A DNA stretch of 64,000 nt from Lucinisca nassula (lineage: Eukaryota; Mollusca; Bivalvia; Lucinida; Lucinidae). Shown here piece after piece: positions 9,286-21,089 of this stretch (position 1 is its first letter; every line of letters begins with the position of its first letter). Under the pieces are notes generated by a model, which was not told where the DNA came from, did no database searches, and worked only from the letters and a program-made list of their open reading frames with translations. A program made the position numbers and the translations under genes. Location: positions 122,356,146 to 122,420,145 of the forward strand of contig OY757011.1 of assembly GCA_963580285.1 (NCBI GenBank). Direction: 5' to 3'.

Positions 9286-10686
9286 GTTACCATATATGGG
9301 TGTGGCGGCCATTTTGGTCATGTGACCTGGACCTAAAACGGTTCCCCCAATAAATGCGCCTTATCGTAAGGAGCAAAAATATGTCTTATACTTTAGTACT
9401 GTATTCCGAATCGTTTGCAGGATAAAATGCATTCTCACTTTTCCAATACAAAAGCATATGTGTCCAAGTTTGACCTAGGCACAAAGAATGTCAAGGTCAA
9501 CCCAGGGTCACCATTTAAGCAATTTATGATGGGCCTACGTCCCAGATGCTATTTATCAAGTTTCGTGGAAATCTGCCAAGTTGTTCTGGAGAAGACTATT
9601 TTTGAAGGGTTTTTACCATATATGGCTTGGCGGCCATTTTGGTCATGTGACCTGGATCCAATGAGCAAATTTTTGTTTCCCCCATCCCATAGAGGCTCCA
9701 TATGAAATTTGACTTCAATCGGCCCAACGGTTTCAGAGGAGAAGCAGTTCGAAAATTTTCACATTTTTCGCCTCGGCGAGGCTATACTAAATGAAATGTA
9801 ATATTTGCAAGTTCATTGGTTAGATCTCATTGATATCTATCAGTATGCCAAAAATTGTTTAAATATTCCAAGTGGTTAAATACAAAAGCATATGTGTCAA
9901 AGTTTGACCTAGGCACAAAGAAGGTCAAGGTCAACCCAGTTTGACCATTTTAGCAATTTATGATGGGCCTACGTCCCAGATGCTATTTATCAAGTTTTGT
10001 GGAAATCTGCCCAGTGGTTCTGGAGAAGACTATTTTTGAAGGGTTTTTACCATATATGGCTTGGCGGCCATTTTGGTCATGTCACCTGGACCCCATGGGC
10101 AAATTTTGGTTTCCCCCCTCCCATAGAGGCTCCATATGAAATTTGACTTCAATCGGCCCAATGGTTTCAGAGGAGAAGCAGTTCGAAAATTTTCACATTG
10201 TTCGCCTCGGCGAGGCTATACTAAATGAAATGTAATATTGTGCAAGTTCATTGGTTAGATCTCATTGATATCTATCAGTATGCCAAAAATTGTTTAAATA
10301 TTCCAAGCGGTTAAGTCACTATCACCAATTTTCACAAACGGGTTACGGACGGACAGAGACAGACCATATATGGCTTGGCGGCCATTTTGGTCATGTGACC
10401 TGGACCCCATGAGCAAAATGTGGTTTCCCCCATCCCATAGAGGCTCCATATGAAATTTGACTTCAATCGGCCCAACGGTTTCCGAGGAGAAGCAGTTCGA
10501 AAATTTTCACATTTTTCGCCTCGGCCAGGCTATACTAAATGGAATGTAATATTTCGCAAGTTCATTGGTTAGATCTCATTGATATCTATCAGTATGCCAA
10601 AAATTGTTTAAATATTCCAAGCGGTTAAGTCACTATCACCAATTTTCACAAACGGGTTACGGACGGACAGACAGATTGACAGACTG
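9286..10686 (+). repeat. Long tandem repeat (unit up to about 433 bp)
   Basis: The block CATATATGGCTTGGCGGCC recurs at 9618, 10051 and 10365 with a diverged one at 9290. Units share TTCAATCGGCCCAACGG and GCCTCGGCGAGGCTATAC. Shorter units end GGTTACGGACGGACAGA. Possibly the 3' part of a retroelement; class not settled. Confidence 0.75.
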
Positions 10687-11021
10687 ACAGACTACCGGCC
10701 CCGATAGCTCAGTTGGTAGAGTGTCCGCTCCGGGGAAGGGGAGGTCTGGGGTTCGATCCCGGGCCGCGACATACCAAAGTCGTTAAAAATGGTACTAGCT
10801 GCTCCTCGCTTGGCACTCAGATTTACGGGGTAGAGCTAGGACTGGTCGATCCAGTGTCAGGATAATGTGACTGGGTGTGGTATCATGTAATGTGTCTGGG
10901 ACATGATACTTCAGTGAGGCAGCACTATAAAAGTGAGCATTGAGCTCCCTGTCGCAACCAGACACCGTCGTGATATGACTGAAAAATTGTTGAAAGCGAC
11001 GTTAAACCCGAATTCACACAC
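10687..11021 (+). mobile_element. SINE-3 copy
   Basis: tRNA-like head with A box (AGCTCAGTTGGTAGAG) and B box (GGTTCGATCCC), a long conserved body, and the end GCGACGTTAAACCCGAATTC. Immediately follows the tandem repeat. A second copy is at 23673-24068. Confidence 0.85.
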
Positions 11022-11544
11022 GGTGATTTTAGGGCACTCTTAGAAAATCAACCGACTTCAGTCGGTCGCTTTTTCTGCGGGTCGTGCAATTGAAAAGTAA
11101 AAAGGAGGACAGGAGCGTTCATAAATAAATGGATAGAAAATATTTGTTCCATCTGCAGTTTTATTTTCAGTTATGAGGAACGTTTGGAAGAGTTTTGAAT
11201 ATGGAGCAATATTTTCTCGCGGATGTCTGTTGGAGGTGATAAGGCAGTCTGCATTAAGCCGAAATTGGACTTTTATGTTCGCTATGGGGCGACTGTTGAA
11301 AACAATCGCCCCAATATAATTGTTCGAGATAATGAGACATCGCGGAAGGTTAAGGTGATTTATCACCAGACACATCGGTTTTCGCCAACCTGAATAACGA
11401 TAGGCTCGAAATAAGTGAAATAATCTTGAAAGGGCCGTAACACTAAAACCAAAACACACACGCACACAAAACAAAGGATAACAAGAAAAGCATAACATTT
11501 TTAAAACATGTTATAGTGGGCGGTATCGTGAATGATGAATCCTG
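11022..11544. other. No gene recognised
   Basis: The 11058-11498 minus frame is open by chance; it has no domain, no splice-consistent place in the gene, and a low-complexity end. Confidence 0.45.
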
Positions 11545-11822
11545 CCTCTGTAGCTCATTCGGATGGCCGTCTGACTGGTGACCAGGAGGTCCCGGGTTAG
11601 ATACCTGCCGGGGCCGGCAACATTCTTTCGTGGATGTGAACATGAAATCTTTTCTACGGGCATTCTCTCCCTTCCCCTGATTCAAGAAGGGCAGCTGTCA
11701 GTTTCTGGCGAAAGAATGTGCAGTGTACGTTTACCTTTTATGTATAATTGGGCCAGGAAAAATGTGGATAGGTAAACCGACCGGCTCAAAAATGACCTAA
11801 ACAGTGTTGACTAGGCTGTTAA
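11545..11822 (+). mobile_element. SINE-2 copy
   Basis: Starts GCCTCTGTAGCTCATTCGG, B box GGGTTAGATACC (one change from consensus), then ACATTCTTTCGTGGA and ends GTGTTGACTAGGC. Confidence 0.82.
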
Positions 11823-12660
11823 CAGTTCCAGTTTTACACTTCTTATTTCAGTGTCCTTCTTTATCAACGTATAGGAAGCCATTTTTAAATGACATATACT
11901 CCCTATTTCCTAAAGTAAGTAAATTGCAAGATAAAGAAAAAATCATTTGGATTTTTAGTTGTGAAGACCAGAAAGTGTTTTGTATATTGGACAAAGTTTT
12001 GTCTGTGCTATTCGATGCAAGGCAAAAAATACTAGAGACTGTTGGTTTTTAGTTGTGGCGTGTACTGTGCGGAGCAATTTCAGTTTGATATTAGTATTGC
12101 TATGGTCTGCAACATGCAGAGTAGCATGGTGGCTGTAGCTTTTGCTTGCCGCATGGTCTGGGACTCTTGTATATGCATATATATGTATACATGTGCATGT
12201 ACGTTTATGTATGTGTATATATTTATATAAATATATCCTTTAGGGGAAGCGGAGGATCAAATATATAATGTCAAATTAAGACAGGAGTCCAGGCGCATGG
12301 GGTGGCAATTTGCTGGTGTGCTACCTACTTAACATCGATTTTCTTGAACGGTCGGTCATAGTCGTTCATTTCCGTAATGTACGATTGTGTCCGTTGCAAC
12401 AATTCGATGTGATTTTTTTTTTTTTATTATTATTATTATTGTTGTTATTATTATTATTTTCTTTCATGCTTCTGCCTTTTATGGGCGCATTTCATGTATG
12501 TTATGTATGTGATTTGCAAATAAAGTTTCGTATTTCGTATTTCGTATAGTTTTGTAGAAAAGCAGCCTTTATTCCTGTTTTCGATTTATTAATCATCTCG
12601 ATCTATATGTGTTCACGAAAAGACAGGTGTCGTTTGATATTTAATATGAGTTCACTTGTT
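11823..12660. other. Unassigned intronic DNA with a TTA microsatellite
   Basis: Short open frames only. A poly-T and (TTA)n tract lies at 12414-12462 and AT-rich steps near 12180-12240. No domain seen. Confidence 0.5.
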
Positions 12661-12667
12661 TATGCAT

Positions 12668-12755
12668 TTCGATAATAAAACGCCTCGATGAGGCCGTTCT
12701 AACGAGCGTCCACAGTCTATATTTTGAGCAGAAATAAGAAAAATATCACCATTTA
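12668..12755. repeat. Half HP MITE (hairpin and right arm)
   Basis: ACGCCTCGATGAGGCCGTTCTAACGAG followed by AGCAGAAATAAGAAAAATATC. Confidence 0.6.
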
Positions 12756-12799
12756 TGTTCTTAACTCTTGTCATGCTGTTCACGACATTCCCTATCTTT

Positions 12800-12930
12800 A
12801 GAAACAGTGTAGATCCAGATCAGATGGCGATCAGATGGCTTCTGAAGAAGCCATCTGATCAGGATCTACACTGTTCAGATCAGATGGCTTCTGATGAAGC
12901 AATCTGATCAGGATCTACACTGTTTGGCAT
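12800..12930. repeat. Double hairpin repeat
   Basis: GATCAGATGGCTTC / GAAGCCATCTGATC and the partner CAGGATCTACACTGTT occur twice in tandem; related in style to the PB inner hairpin. Confidence 0.5.
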
Positions 12931-13204
12931 TAAGTGTATGGTTTTGTAAGAATAAATTACATCAAGTAATCTGATTGGTTCAAAGTCAGAAACGGGTGTG
13001 GTTAAAATGAATATTCAGCAACAGAAGGGTTAAATGTTCCGTTTTTGGAGGTCTAGTTTACAATGCATTTGTATAGGCGTGTTTCCATAATGGTTCGTTG
13101 CAGTTATTAAAGCTGTCTTTGGATCATCAGGTTAAAGAGTCCATGTAATGAACAACCCTCAAAACCACACTTTGTATTCTTAATAGTCCTTTTTAGCCCT
13201 GATT

Positions 13205-13477
13205 ACGAGAACACGCCTATACAAATACATTGTAAACCTTACCGCCGAAAAAACTAAAATTTTTAGATGAAAATTTGTGATATTTTTCTTCTTTCTGCTA
13301 AAAATATAGATTGTTGGTACTCGTTAGAACCGCCTCATTGAGGCGGTTCTAATGAGTAACCACAATCTATATTTTAGAGCAGAAATAAAAAAAATAAGGT
13401 TTACCCCTGTCAACCCCAGTTTCACCATATAAAAGTGGGGTTCAAGAGGGTCAAAATTATATAGATGTGTCTTCGTG
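13205..13477 (+). mobile_element. HP-A MITE
   Basis: Ends ACGAGAACACGCCTATAC and GTGTCTTCGTGATG; hairpin CCGCCTCATTGAGGCGG at 13330-13350. A short right-end piece of another copy is at 13048-13091. Confidence 0.88.
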
Positions 13478-13660
13478 ATGCTAAAACATAGCTTGTGTGA
13501 ACTCATTAGAACTGTCCAATGGCCGAGAATCTACTGGAAATAGGAAACAATATATACATAATATAAAAATCAACTGAGAAATGCTAGTTAAAGAGACAAA
13601 TGGCGCCTTTGCATTCCATAGGTATGTTATCGTAATGTAATAGTATAAAACAATCAATAC

Positions 13661-13851
13661 CCTATAGTTGGTTATAATGGTTGCAAGGATCAGGCTCCAT
13701 ACTTTCAGTGTAGCGTCAACTGAACCCGATATAGCGAACGAGTGATCAGAAGAAATCGCAAGGCAGGTAACTGGTCCAGAATGGCCCACAAAATTGTCAG
13801 CAAAATCACAGATATCAAGATTCCAGGACTTCAACAAACCATCAGCGCTGC
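13661..13851 (-). CDS. Exon 12: WD40 blades
   Basis: Reads S-A-D-G-L-L-K-S-W-N-L, G-H-S-G-P-V-T-C-L-A-I-S-S-D, A-I-S-G-S-V-D-A-T-L-K-V-W-S. Acceptor TTTACAG, donor AGG/GTATTG; 191 nt. One of the clearest blades in the protein. Confidence 0.93.
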
Positions 13852-13939
13852 CTGTAAAGGGAAATTTTACTCGTAATCCTTGTCTTCCTGAATAAATCAA
13901 TTTAGCCACACCCATTTCTGACTTTCAAGAATTTCTGGA

Positions 13940-14285
13940 ATCAAGGGCGAGGACTGCGGCCACGTAAAATCGATTTTTTAAAAGCTCCCCCGCCGCCACA
14001 AGTGAAATTCTTGTCATAGACCGTTCCAAGGTTGTCCGCCTGCCGCGGTTTATTTTTGTTATGGTTTGTCTTTGAGTGTGTGTATCGCTTATATATTTTT
14101 GTTTTGGATAGTGAATTGGTCAGTTTGTGGGAACTTGAGTAACCGTCCTTTTGGCTTTCCGCTATTGATGTTTCCATTAGGATCTAGTTACTTAAGGTTT
14201 GTGTTTCTTTCCCTTTGGTGTCTCTGATTGGAGCTGTGGGTTAATTGTATCGATTCCTGATCATTGCCTTCACTTCTATCCACTA
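13940..14285 (+). repeat. RT3 retroelement 3' UTR copy
   Basis: Starts GGCGAGGACTGCGGCCACG, contains GACCGTTCCAAGG and GGGAACTTGAGTAACCG-type blocks, ends GATCATTGCCTTCACTTCTAT like the other copies. Confidence 0.8.
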
Positions 14286-14356
14286 ATCCGATTCTCCATA
14301 CCGAACTTTAACCCATTGTATATTAGTGGACTCTTCCATTGCTATGTGTTGAACAA

Positions 14357-14536
14357 GTCCATTTATCATATAAGGGGTGTCAGGCCTATTTTTCCGTTTT
14401 TATTCTATTTTACGGAAAATTCTATTAGCAAATAGAGTAGGCCCTGATCAGAAGCCGCATTCTGGGGCGTCTGATCTGGGTTTGCACTGTTTGCCAAGGT
14501 ACCACTTTAGGGGTTTCCCGCATACAATGCAGTCAG
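14357..14536 (-). repeat. Decayed PB MITE
   Basis: GGGGTGTCAGG, the hairpin GGCCCTGATCAGAAGCCGC / GGGCGTCTGATCTGGG and GCACTGTTTGCC are kept; ends are eroded. Confidence 0.6.
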
Positions 14537-14871
14537 CTAAAGTGGATTATTTTCTCGTAATACCAAACATAATCATAATATCGTTGTTTTGTGCAAACGG
14601 TTTATGATCCGCATTCCTTGTCAAGTGTCCACATTATATTCTCAACAACATTTTGCTCCTTTTCCCTAATAAATGGAAGCACCCTTTAAATAAATAGAGT
14701 ATATCGTAGAACAATTTATGAAGCGAAAAATACTCATCTGATAAAATCAGTTTTGAACCACTAGGTATGTATTCAACATTTTTTGAAGGCAACGAAATAT
14801 ATATTTGATCAGTTTGGTGTCTATTTGTAGTCCGATAATTGTGCTATTCACACACAGAATCACGAAAACAC

Positions 14872-15008
14872 GCCTATATAATTATGACCCCCCTTGAATC
14901 CCACTTTTAGTAAAACTGAAATAATAAAAATATCGCAGTTTTTCATCTTAAAATTTTCATTTTCGCGGTGGTAAAGTTTACAATGTATTTGTATAGGCGT
15001 GTTATCGT
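14872..15008 (-). mobile_element. HP-A MITE with the hairpin deleted
   Basis: Both ends present (ACGAAAACACGCCTATA; TATAGGCGTGTTATCGT), 137 bp, no central palindrome. Confidence 0.75.
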
Positions 15009-15029
15009 AATGATTTCGAACAGAGCCTT

Positions 15030-15262
15030 AGGAAAACATGTCCGTAAGAAATAATGGCGTCCAACATGGTGTCAGAAAATGATAAATATTAGGTAAAAAT
15101 GATAACATCTTTATTATTTCTGCTCTCAACATAGATTGTGGGTGCTCGTTAGTACCGCCTCAATGAGGCGGTTCTAACGAGCACCCACAATCTATGTTGA
15201 GAGCAAAAACGAAGCAGATAATGTATACCCCCGTAAACCCCACTTTGCTCTATATAAAGTGT
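15030..15262 (+). mobile_element. HP-C MITE
   Basis: TCCGTAAGAAATAATGGCG start region, AACATAGATTGTGGGTGCTC, full hairpin, then AACATAGATTGTGG inverse; right end eroded. Confidence 0.8.
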
Positions 15263-15568
15263 AGTTTAATAAAAGTTAGAAATCCTCAAGGCAAAACAGA
15301 CAGTGGTTCAAAACGTTTTTGAGCTGTATTGTCATGATTTGATGTAAAATGTTATTTTTATTGTGAGCTAAAGGGACTTAAAGACAAATGTTTTACAAAA
15401 ATGCGCATATACATTTCGTAAAACAAAACTAAAAACAAAATGATCCCTTTTTAAACTAGAACTGTCAGAAGATCTGACTATACATCCCCACCCTTAATCG
15501 GAATTTTACAGATATGCACAACTTCTTGATCATTTGTCAGTAATCCCACTGTCTCTTGCATGATCAGT

Positions 15569-15837
15569 ACGAAAACACGACTATACAAATACAGTGTAAA
15601 CTTTACTACCGAAAAATGAAAATTTTAAGATGAAAAAATGTTATTTTTTTTTAATTCTGCTCAAAATATAGGTTGTTCGTACTCGTAAGAACCGCCTCAT
15701 TGAGGCGGTTCTAACGAGTACCCACAATCTATATTTTAGAGCAGAAATAAGCAAATCAAGGTATACCCTGTAAACCCCAGTTTTACTATATAAAAGTGGG
15801 GTTCAAGGGGGTCAAAAATATATAGGCGTGTTTTCGT
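15569..15837 (+). mobile_element. HP-A MITE
   Basis: Ends TACGAAAACACGACTATAC and ATAGGCGTGTTTTCGTGAT; complete hairpin at 15680-15722. Confidence 0.88.
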
Positions 15838-15897
15838 GATATGTATTGACCATTACTGTATAGCATACTTCATTTGATGGCGTCTAGAACACAGAGA

Positions 15898-16145
15898 AAT
15901 AAAAGTGAAGACGATGATCAGGAATCAATACAATTAACCCACAGCTCCCATCAGAGAAACCAAAGGGAAAGAAACACAAACATGACTCTAATGGAAGCAT
16001 CAATAGCGGAAAGCCAAAAGGACAGTTACTTTCCCTCAAAATGGCCAACTGCCTATCCAAAATAAAAGCTACAAGCGATACACACACTCAAAGACAAACC
16101 AAAACACAGAAGAACCGCCTTGGAACGGTCAGTGAAAGCCCATCA
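15898..16145 (-). repeat. RT3 3' UTR copy
   Basis: Minus-strand tail: AGTGAAGACGATGATCAGGA at the 3' end and CGCCTTGGAACGGTCA inward. Confidence 0.78.
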
Positions 16146-16322
16146 TCTCTACAATGATATAAGTCATGATTATTGCATTGCATACCAAGTTTGAGGCTTC
16201 TAGCTTTTGTATTTCCTGAGAAATCTTTGACAAAAATAATTATTGGAAAGACTCGAAGAAGTACAATTGAACAAATTAGCCAAGAAAGCTCACTGACCCT
16301 TTAACAATATAAATCAGGCATC

Positions 16323-16552
16323 ATGAAAACACGCTTATATAATTTTTTCCCCTTGAACCCCAATTATAGTAAAACTAGGGTTTACAGGGTTAAACCTTAT
16401 TTTACTTATTTCTACTCATACATATAGATTGTAGGTACACGTTAGGACTGCCTCGTCAAGGAATAAGACCAATATCACAATTTGTCATCTTAAAATTTGC
16501 TTTTTTTTTCGGTGGTAAAATTTATAATGTATTTGTATAGTTGTGGTTTCAT
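16323..16552 (-). mobile_element. HP-A MITE missing one hairpin arm
   Basis: Both ends are recognisable; after GTTAGGACTGCCTCGTCAAG the second arm of the palindrome is absent. Confidence 0.7.
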
Positions 16553-16705
16553 AATGTGTTTGCAAAATGTGATGCATATCCTGGTTCAACTGGCAAGCGT
16601 TATAGTACCAATCTCAAATCAACAGAAACATTTTCAATGATTTATCAGAAGAATTCTGAATCACGTTATCGATGCCATGTCCGTGCAATTAAACCTCTTT
16701 ATATA

Positions 16706-16984
16706 ATCACATGAACAAGTCCGTGAAATGAACATCCCATTAAAAACCCACTTTATAGAGAGAAAACTGGGGTTAACGGGGGTATCCATTATTTTTCTTA
16801 TTTCTACTCCAAGACATAGTTTGTGGGTACTCGTTAGAACCGCGTCGATGAGGCGGATCTAAAGAGTACACAGAACCTTTGTTTGCAGTATAAATAAAAA
16901 ACATATCACGAATTTTCATCAGAAAAGTAGCTATTATGAAGATGTGAAAAATTCACTATGCCGCACGTGTGTATAATCGTAATG
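16706..16984 (-). mobile_element. HP-B MITE
   Basis: ATCACATGAACAAGTCCGTG at the left, GTGTGTATAATCGTAATG at the right; hairpin 16836-16865 with mismatches. Confidence 0.82.
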
Positions 16985-17062
16985 TATACAAAAAATGGGG
17001 TTGCAAGGGTATATGTAAAAATATATTAATATATTCTTTAAAACAAATATGTTGATCCATAC

Positions 17063-17180
17063 CTGATATAAGTCGTCTACCATCTGATGTGACATCAAGG
17101 CAGGTTATCGGACCACTGTGCAAATCAAGATAGGTTTCCCTTGTGAAACGCTTCAGGAGACTCCAGGCATATACCTCATT
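17063..17180 (-). CDS. Exon 11: WD40 blade
   Basis: Reads N-E-V-Y-A-W-S-L-L-K, then H-S-G-P-I-T-C-L-D-V-T-S-D-G-R-R-L-I-S-G. Acceptor TTTCAG, donor TCAG/GTATGG; 118 nt. An HP-B MITE ends about 80 bp past the donor. Confidence 0.9.
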
Positions 17181-17472
17181 CTGAAACAAAACGATAAGAT
17201 TGCCATAACACACGTTAAGTCAAATCTGCATGTATATTAAGTGTTTCATGTGTTCATGAAGAAGCGATTGGTCAATAGGCACCCATATCACACCATGGCG
17301 GATTGCACGTTCGTCTAATGTTTTTGCAATTCGCGTATTTCTGACAAACATCACGTTAACAAATCTGTGAAATAAAGAACTCAGTAAACCCAGCTTAAGA
17401 GAAAGGTGGGATCTGCGGTGCTGTCACTCTCCTTTGATTCAGCATTTTACTAAATTGCATTAAGTGAGTCAT

Positions 17473-17774
17473 CGGCCCCCGCCCATCGGGGCTTGAAGAA
17501 ATAGATGGACTGCATAATGCTTCCACGCAGAGCTGAAAACGACCCGCACACGAGTACTGGTAAACCGTTGAGAGGATCTAAGCCTGCCCAGGCAAAATGG
17601 TGTGAGTCGGAACGTCCATGCTTATAAACCCTATTGGTTTCATTGGCGGCAGGGCTTGAGATGTCATTTCATCTCAATGACGGGTAAAAGTCCCACAAAA
17701 TTGGAAATAACGTCTCCAAAATGACCTTTACAGTGTTAACGGGGACGTTAAACCTCAAATCAAACAAACAAATC
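17473..17774 (+). mobile_element. SINE-1 copy with TSD
   Basis: CGGCCCCCGCCCATCGGGG head to GACGTTAAACCTC and (CAAA)n tail. AAGTGAGTCAT before and AAGTAAGTCAT after (one mismatch). Confidence 0.87.
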
Positions 17775-17807
17775 AAGTAAGTCATATGAAGTAAAATCCA
17801 GTGTTTA

Positions 17808-18075
17808 TCACTTGAACAAGTCCGTGAAATGATCACCACCCCATAAACCCCATTTTATATCGAAAACAAAACTGGGGGTTGGGAGGTATACATTATTTCT
17901 TAATATTTCTGTTCCAAGACATAGATTGTGGGTACTCGTTGGAACCGCCTCAATGTAGCGGTTCTAATGAGCACCCGTAACGTATGTTTGCAGTATTAAT
18001 AAGAAAATATCACAGATGTTCACCAGAAAATTGTGGAAAAACTGCACTATTTCGCACGGGTGTGTTATCGTAATG
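17808..18075 (-). mobile_element. HP-B MITE
   Basis: ATCACTTGAACAAGTCCGTG to GTGTGTTATCGTAATG; hairpin has paired and unpaired changes. Confidence 0.82.
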
Positions 18076-18330
18076 TTTGCAATTTGCGAACAAGAAAGAT
18101 GCACACCAGCCTGCGCATACACTGAGTCTAAACAGCCCCTTAGTGTTCGCTGTTTGAACAGAACACAAGTTCTGAATTCTATATGAGCTAGGGCACAGCA
18201 TTTCCTGCAATTTACATGTGCGCCAGGCGAAGAATCAGATCAGCCTGCGCATCCATATAGTCTGACCAGAGACTTCTCTTGCTGCATGAAGGTTCAGCCA
18301 TTTTCAAAATAAATTTAAAAACAAATCACA

Positions 18331-18407
18331 ACCTGTCATCCCTAAATTTTGAAATGGGCTCCTGCTATATATAAGGAGGACGATTCCATTTGGTAAGAAA
18401 AGGGTTA
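18331..18407 (+). repeat. PB MITE end fragment
   Basis: TCCTGCTATATATAAGGAGG and GATTCCATTTGGTAAGAAAAGG match the terminal 80 bp of PB copies. Confidence 0.6.
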
Positions 18408-18484
18408 GACTTATATTAGCCTGTGCAGGTGAGCAGGCCAGTTTGTGTCCTTCCGGTGACAAACGCAGAAAACAGACGGTCTCT

Positions 18485-18731
18485 CATCATGAACACCCGC
18501 TCTGGGTCCCATTTTATACAGAGAAAACTGGTGTTTATGGCGGTGTTCATAATTTTCCTTATTTTTGCTCAAAATCGGGTTGTCGGTGTTCATTAGATCG
18601 GTTCCAACGAGCACCAACAATCTATATTAGGACTAGAAATAAAAAATTATATCGAACATTTTCATGCAAAAAAATGCCAGTTCTAGAGTTATGAAAGACA
18701 CCATTTTAGTGCATGGGTGTGTTATCGCAAA
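18485..18731 (-). mobile_element. HP-B MITE, diverged
   Basis: Left TCATCATGAACACCCGC, right TGGGTGTGTTATCGC; one hairpin arm is shortened. Confidence 0.65.
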
Positions 18732-18996
18732 GTCGTACGTAACGGGTTCCAAGTGTGAGACATGTACAGAAACCCTCTTTACAACGACATTTCATACAAT
18801 GACAATTTCAATGGAACTAATCCTTAGCCAAAGATGGGATATTCAAGAATTTTATATTATATAAATCTAGGAAAGAAATGATGTGGATATTATTTAGAAT
18901 AGCCCCGCAACATTGCCCACAACATTTGTTTCTAAGAATAACTGTGGGGAAAACGCCTCTTACATGTACTTTTCCTTTTTTTTTTAATTCTTTACA

Positions 18997-19262
18997 GCAG
19001 CAACATATAACGTTTAAGGAGAATTGGAACACCTGGCAGATTTTCCGCCATTTTTCAGAGGGAGACAACTTTCGTCAGTTCCTGTACACGTTTCTGTAAA
19101 CTCTGTCACATAGAAAAAGAGGTTTACTCATAAAGGAAAGAATTTGCTCCTTAGGAGCAAAGTCTTTCCTTTAAGTGTTGACCCCTTTTGACTTGGGAGA
19201 CACACTACTTTTGCAGGTGTTGCTTCCCCTGAAGATGTATTCATTCCCCTTAAGTGTAAGGC
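18997..19262 (-). mobile_element. Family G MITE
   Basis: Central hairpin AGGAAAGAATTTGCTCCTTA / GGAGCAAAGTCTTTCCTTT at 19132-19175, with TTAAGGAGAATTGGAACACC and CCTTAAGTG at the ends. Confidence 0.7.
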
Positions 19263-19330
19263 ACAGATACTTGTCATTTAAACGAGGGTAATCTGTATTT
19301 GATACATTGTACAAATATGGAGAATCTTAC

Positions 19331-19510
19331 TTTAGATACAGTAACAGCGATTTGCTGATCGTCGGTGAGAAGTGAGGATAATACTGATGAGTTATGCCCC
19401 TTGAACGCATCCAGGATCTCAGTTGTCCTAAAATTGTAGAGGTACACAAGGCCGCTAGAGGACGCTACAACACAGTGATGACAATCACTACATATTGCCA
19501 CGCTGTTTGC
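19331..19510 (-). CDS. Exon 10: WD40 blades
   Basis: Reads A-N-S-V-A-I-C-S-D, V-V-A-S-S-S-G-L-V-Y-L-Y-N, then K-G-H-N-S-S-V-L-S-S and Q-Q-I-A-V-T-V-S-K. Exactly 60 codons, phase 0 at both ends. Acceptor TTTTCAG, donor AAA/GTAAGA. Confidence 0.9.
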
Positions 19511-19936
19511 CTGAAAATCATAGCTCAAAATAATATAACAGTACACGCCTGTAAACACAAAATGAGGGTTTCCAGTGTTTATTTCTGCGCCAACACATAG
19601 ATTGTGGGTACCCGTTAGAACCGTCTCGTCGAGACAGTTCTAACGAGCGCCTTAATCTCTTTTCTGATCAGAACTTAAAACGTATAAGGAGTTATAATAT
19701 ATAAAGATCATTCTTTAATTCATTTATTTAACCTCATGTTTTTCATTGGACTTTTTAACGTAAACACTCAGTCTACCCCAAACACTGAGGTCAGTTTTAA
19801 TTCGCAGGTGGTTGTTAAGCATTGGTACATGCAAAAAGCGAATTAGTATTTTTTGTTATATGTTGCCGTTTTACGGCCCAGCCAACAGCTGAGGGCAAGT
19901 TGGGACGGTCAGTCACTTTCACCAGTCCTTCTTCAT

Positions 19937-20210
19937 TACGAAAACACGCCTATACAGATTCATTGTAAACATTACCGCCGAAAAAAAGCGAAAATTTTCA
20001 GGTGAAAATTGTAATATTTTTCTTATTTCTGCTCTAAAATATAGATTGTAGATATTCGTTTAACTGCTCCGATGCGGTTCTATATCCACACTCTATACTT
20101 TTGAGCATACAAACAGATTTTGTAAAAAATGCACTTTTTACATTTTCCCCAAAAACTTTTACTTTGAACACCAGATTTTCCTTAAAGTGTTACAGGATTC
20201 ACGCCTATAG
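19937..20210 (+). mobile_element. HP-A MITE, decayed
   Basis: ATTACGAAAACACGCCTATAC at the left; hairpin degenerate; right end CACGCCTATAG only partly kept. Confidence 0.65.
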
Positions 20211-20463
20211 ATAATCAAATCCTTTATTAGTAATTTTAACTGAATTATCAACTTGTTTTGTCAGGCGAGACGATTTAAAAGTGTATAGTTTTTATTTCCG
20301 GTCAGAATAGTATAGAGGAGGGGAAAAAATCTAAAAGAAAACAAACCCCTCTCGCACCTGTTGCAAGCACAACATGCCCATGCCCTACTGAAGCCAAAGC
20401 AGTAGGGCGCTCCGGCAATGAAAACTACAGAGCACCTTAACACCGACCAAAACCAGCACAAAT

Positions 20464-20803
20464 ACAGTAGAACTTCGATGGCTCGAACACCGAAGGTCCG
20501 TTTACCAAGGTTCATTCGCACCCGTTCTTGAGCCCCTAGGGAAATCCTCTACATAAGAAATAGTGAAGGATAATTTAGGAGATTTTCGTCTTTTATATCA
20601 CAAATGTATTGTGTGTTCTAATTAGAATCGCCTCGATAAGGCGATTCTAATGAGTACACACAGCATACATTTTCATTACAGAACACCGAAAAGATGTCCA
20701 AAAGTATTTCATTATGCCTGCTGCCAGTAACCCTCGAACTACCCCTGTCTCGATCAGATTTTCGAAGTCCTAAAGCTATTCGAGCCATCGAAGTTCGACC
20801 GTA
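20464..20803. mobile_element. Family L element (pogo-like ends) with an HP-type hairpin
   Basis: Inverted ends on AGAACTTCGATGGCTCGAA / TTCGAGCCATCGAAGTTCGAC. The centre, 20605-20668, is a hairpin with GAATCGCCTCGATAAGGCGATTC, the same design as in HP MITEs. Confidence 0.7.
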
Positions 20804-21089
20804 TGCCTTTTAAAAGGAAAGAAAAAAGACGCTCATACTTTATAACAACTGGATCAATTAGATGTTTATGTAAAACGAAAATTTGCATGAAGTCGTTCTG
20901 ACTGTTATTTTTTAATCAAGACGACAGAATCTAACAAACAGGGATTCACGACATACCTCCATGGCCTATTAGTCGTGACAATGGGTCTATTGTCGCTGCA
21001 GGATTGTTCCTTAAAATGTCCTTGTTAACATAAATGACAAAGTGTTGAAAAAGCCATAAAATCAAACAACAACAAGAATTACCTTTATC

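Noticed and set aside
10687..10765. tRNA gene
   Set aside because: A and B boxes are present, but the acceptor stem does not pair and the sequence continues into a SINE body; same for 21119, 55767, 11545 and 44774.
11058..11498. 146-codon minus frame as a gene
   Set aside because: No domain, atypical composition, no phase-compatible splice sites with neighbours.
20940..21010. Possible WD40 exon with acceptor TCCTGCAG and donor GGAG/GTATG
   Set aside because: Its end phase does not fit exon 10, and exon 9 joins exon 10 directly in phase, so it is a chance match.
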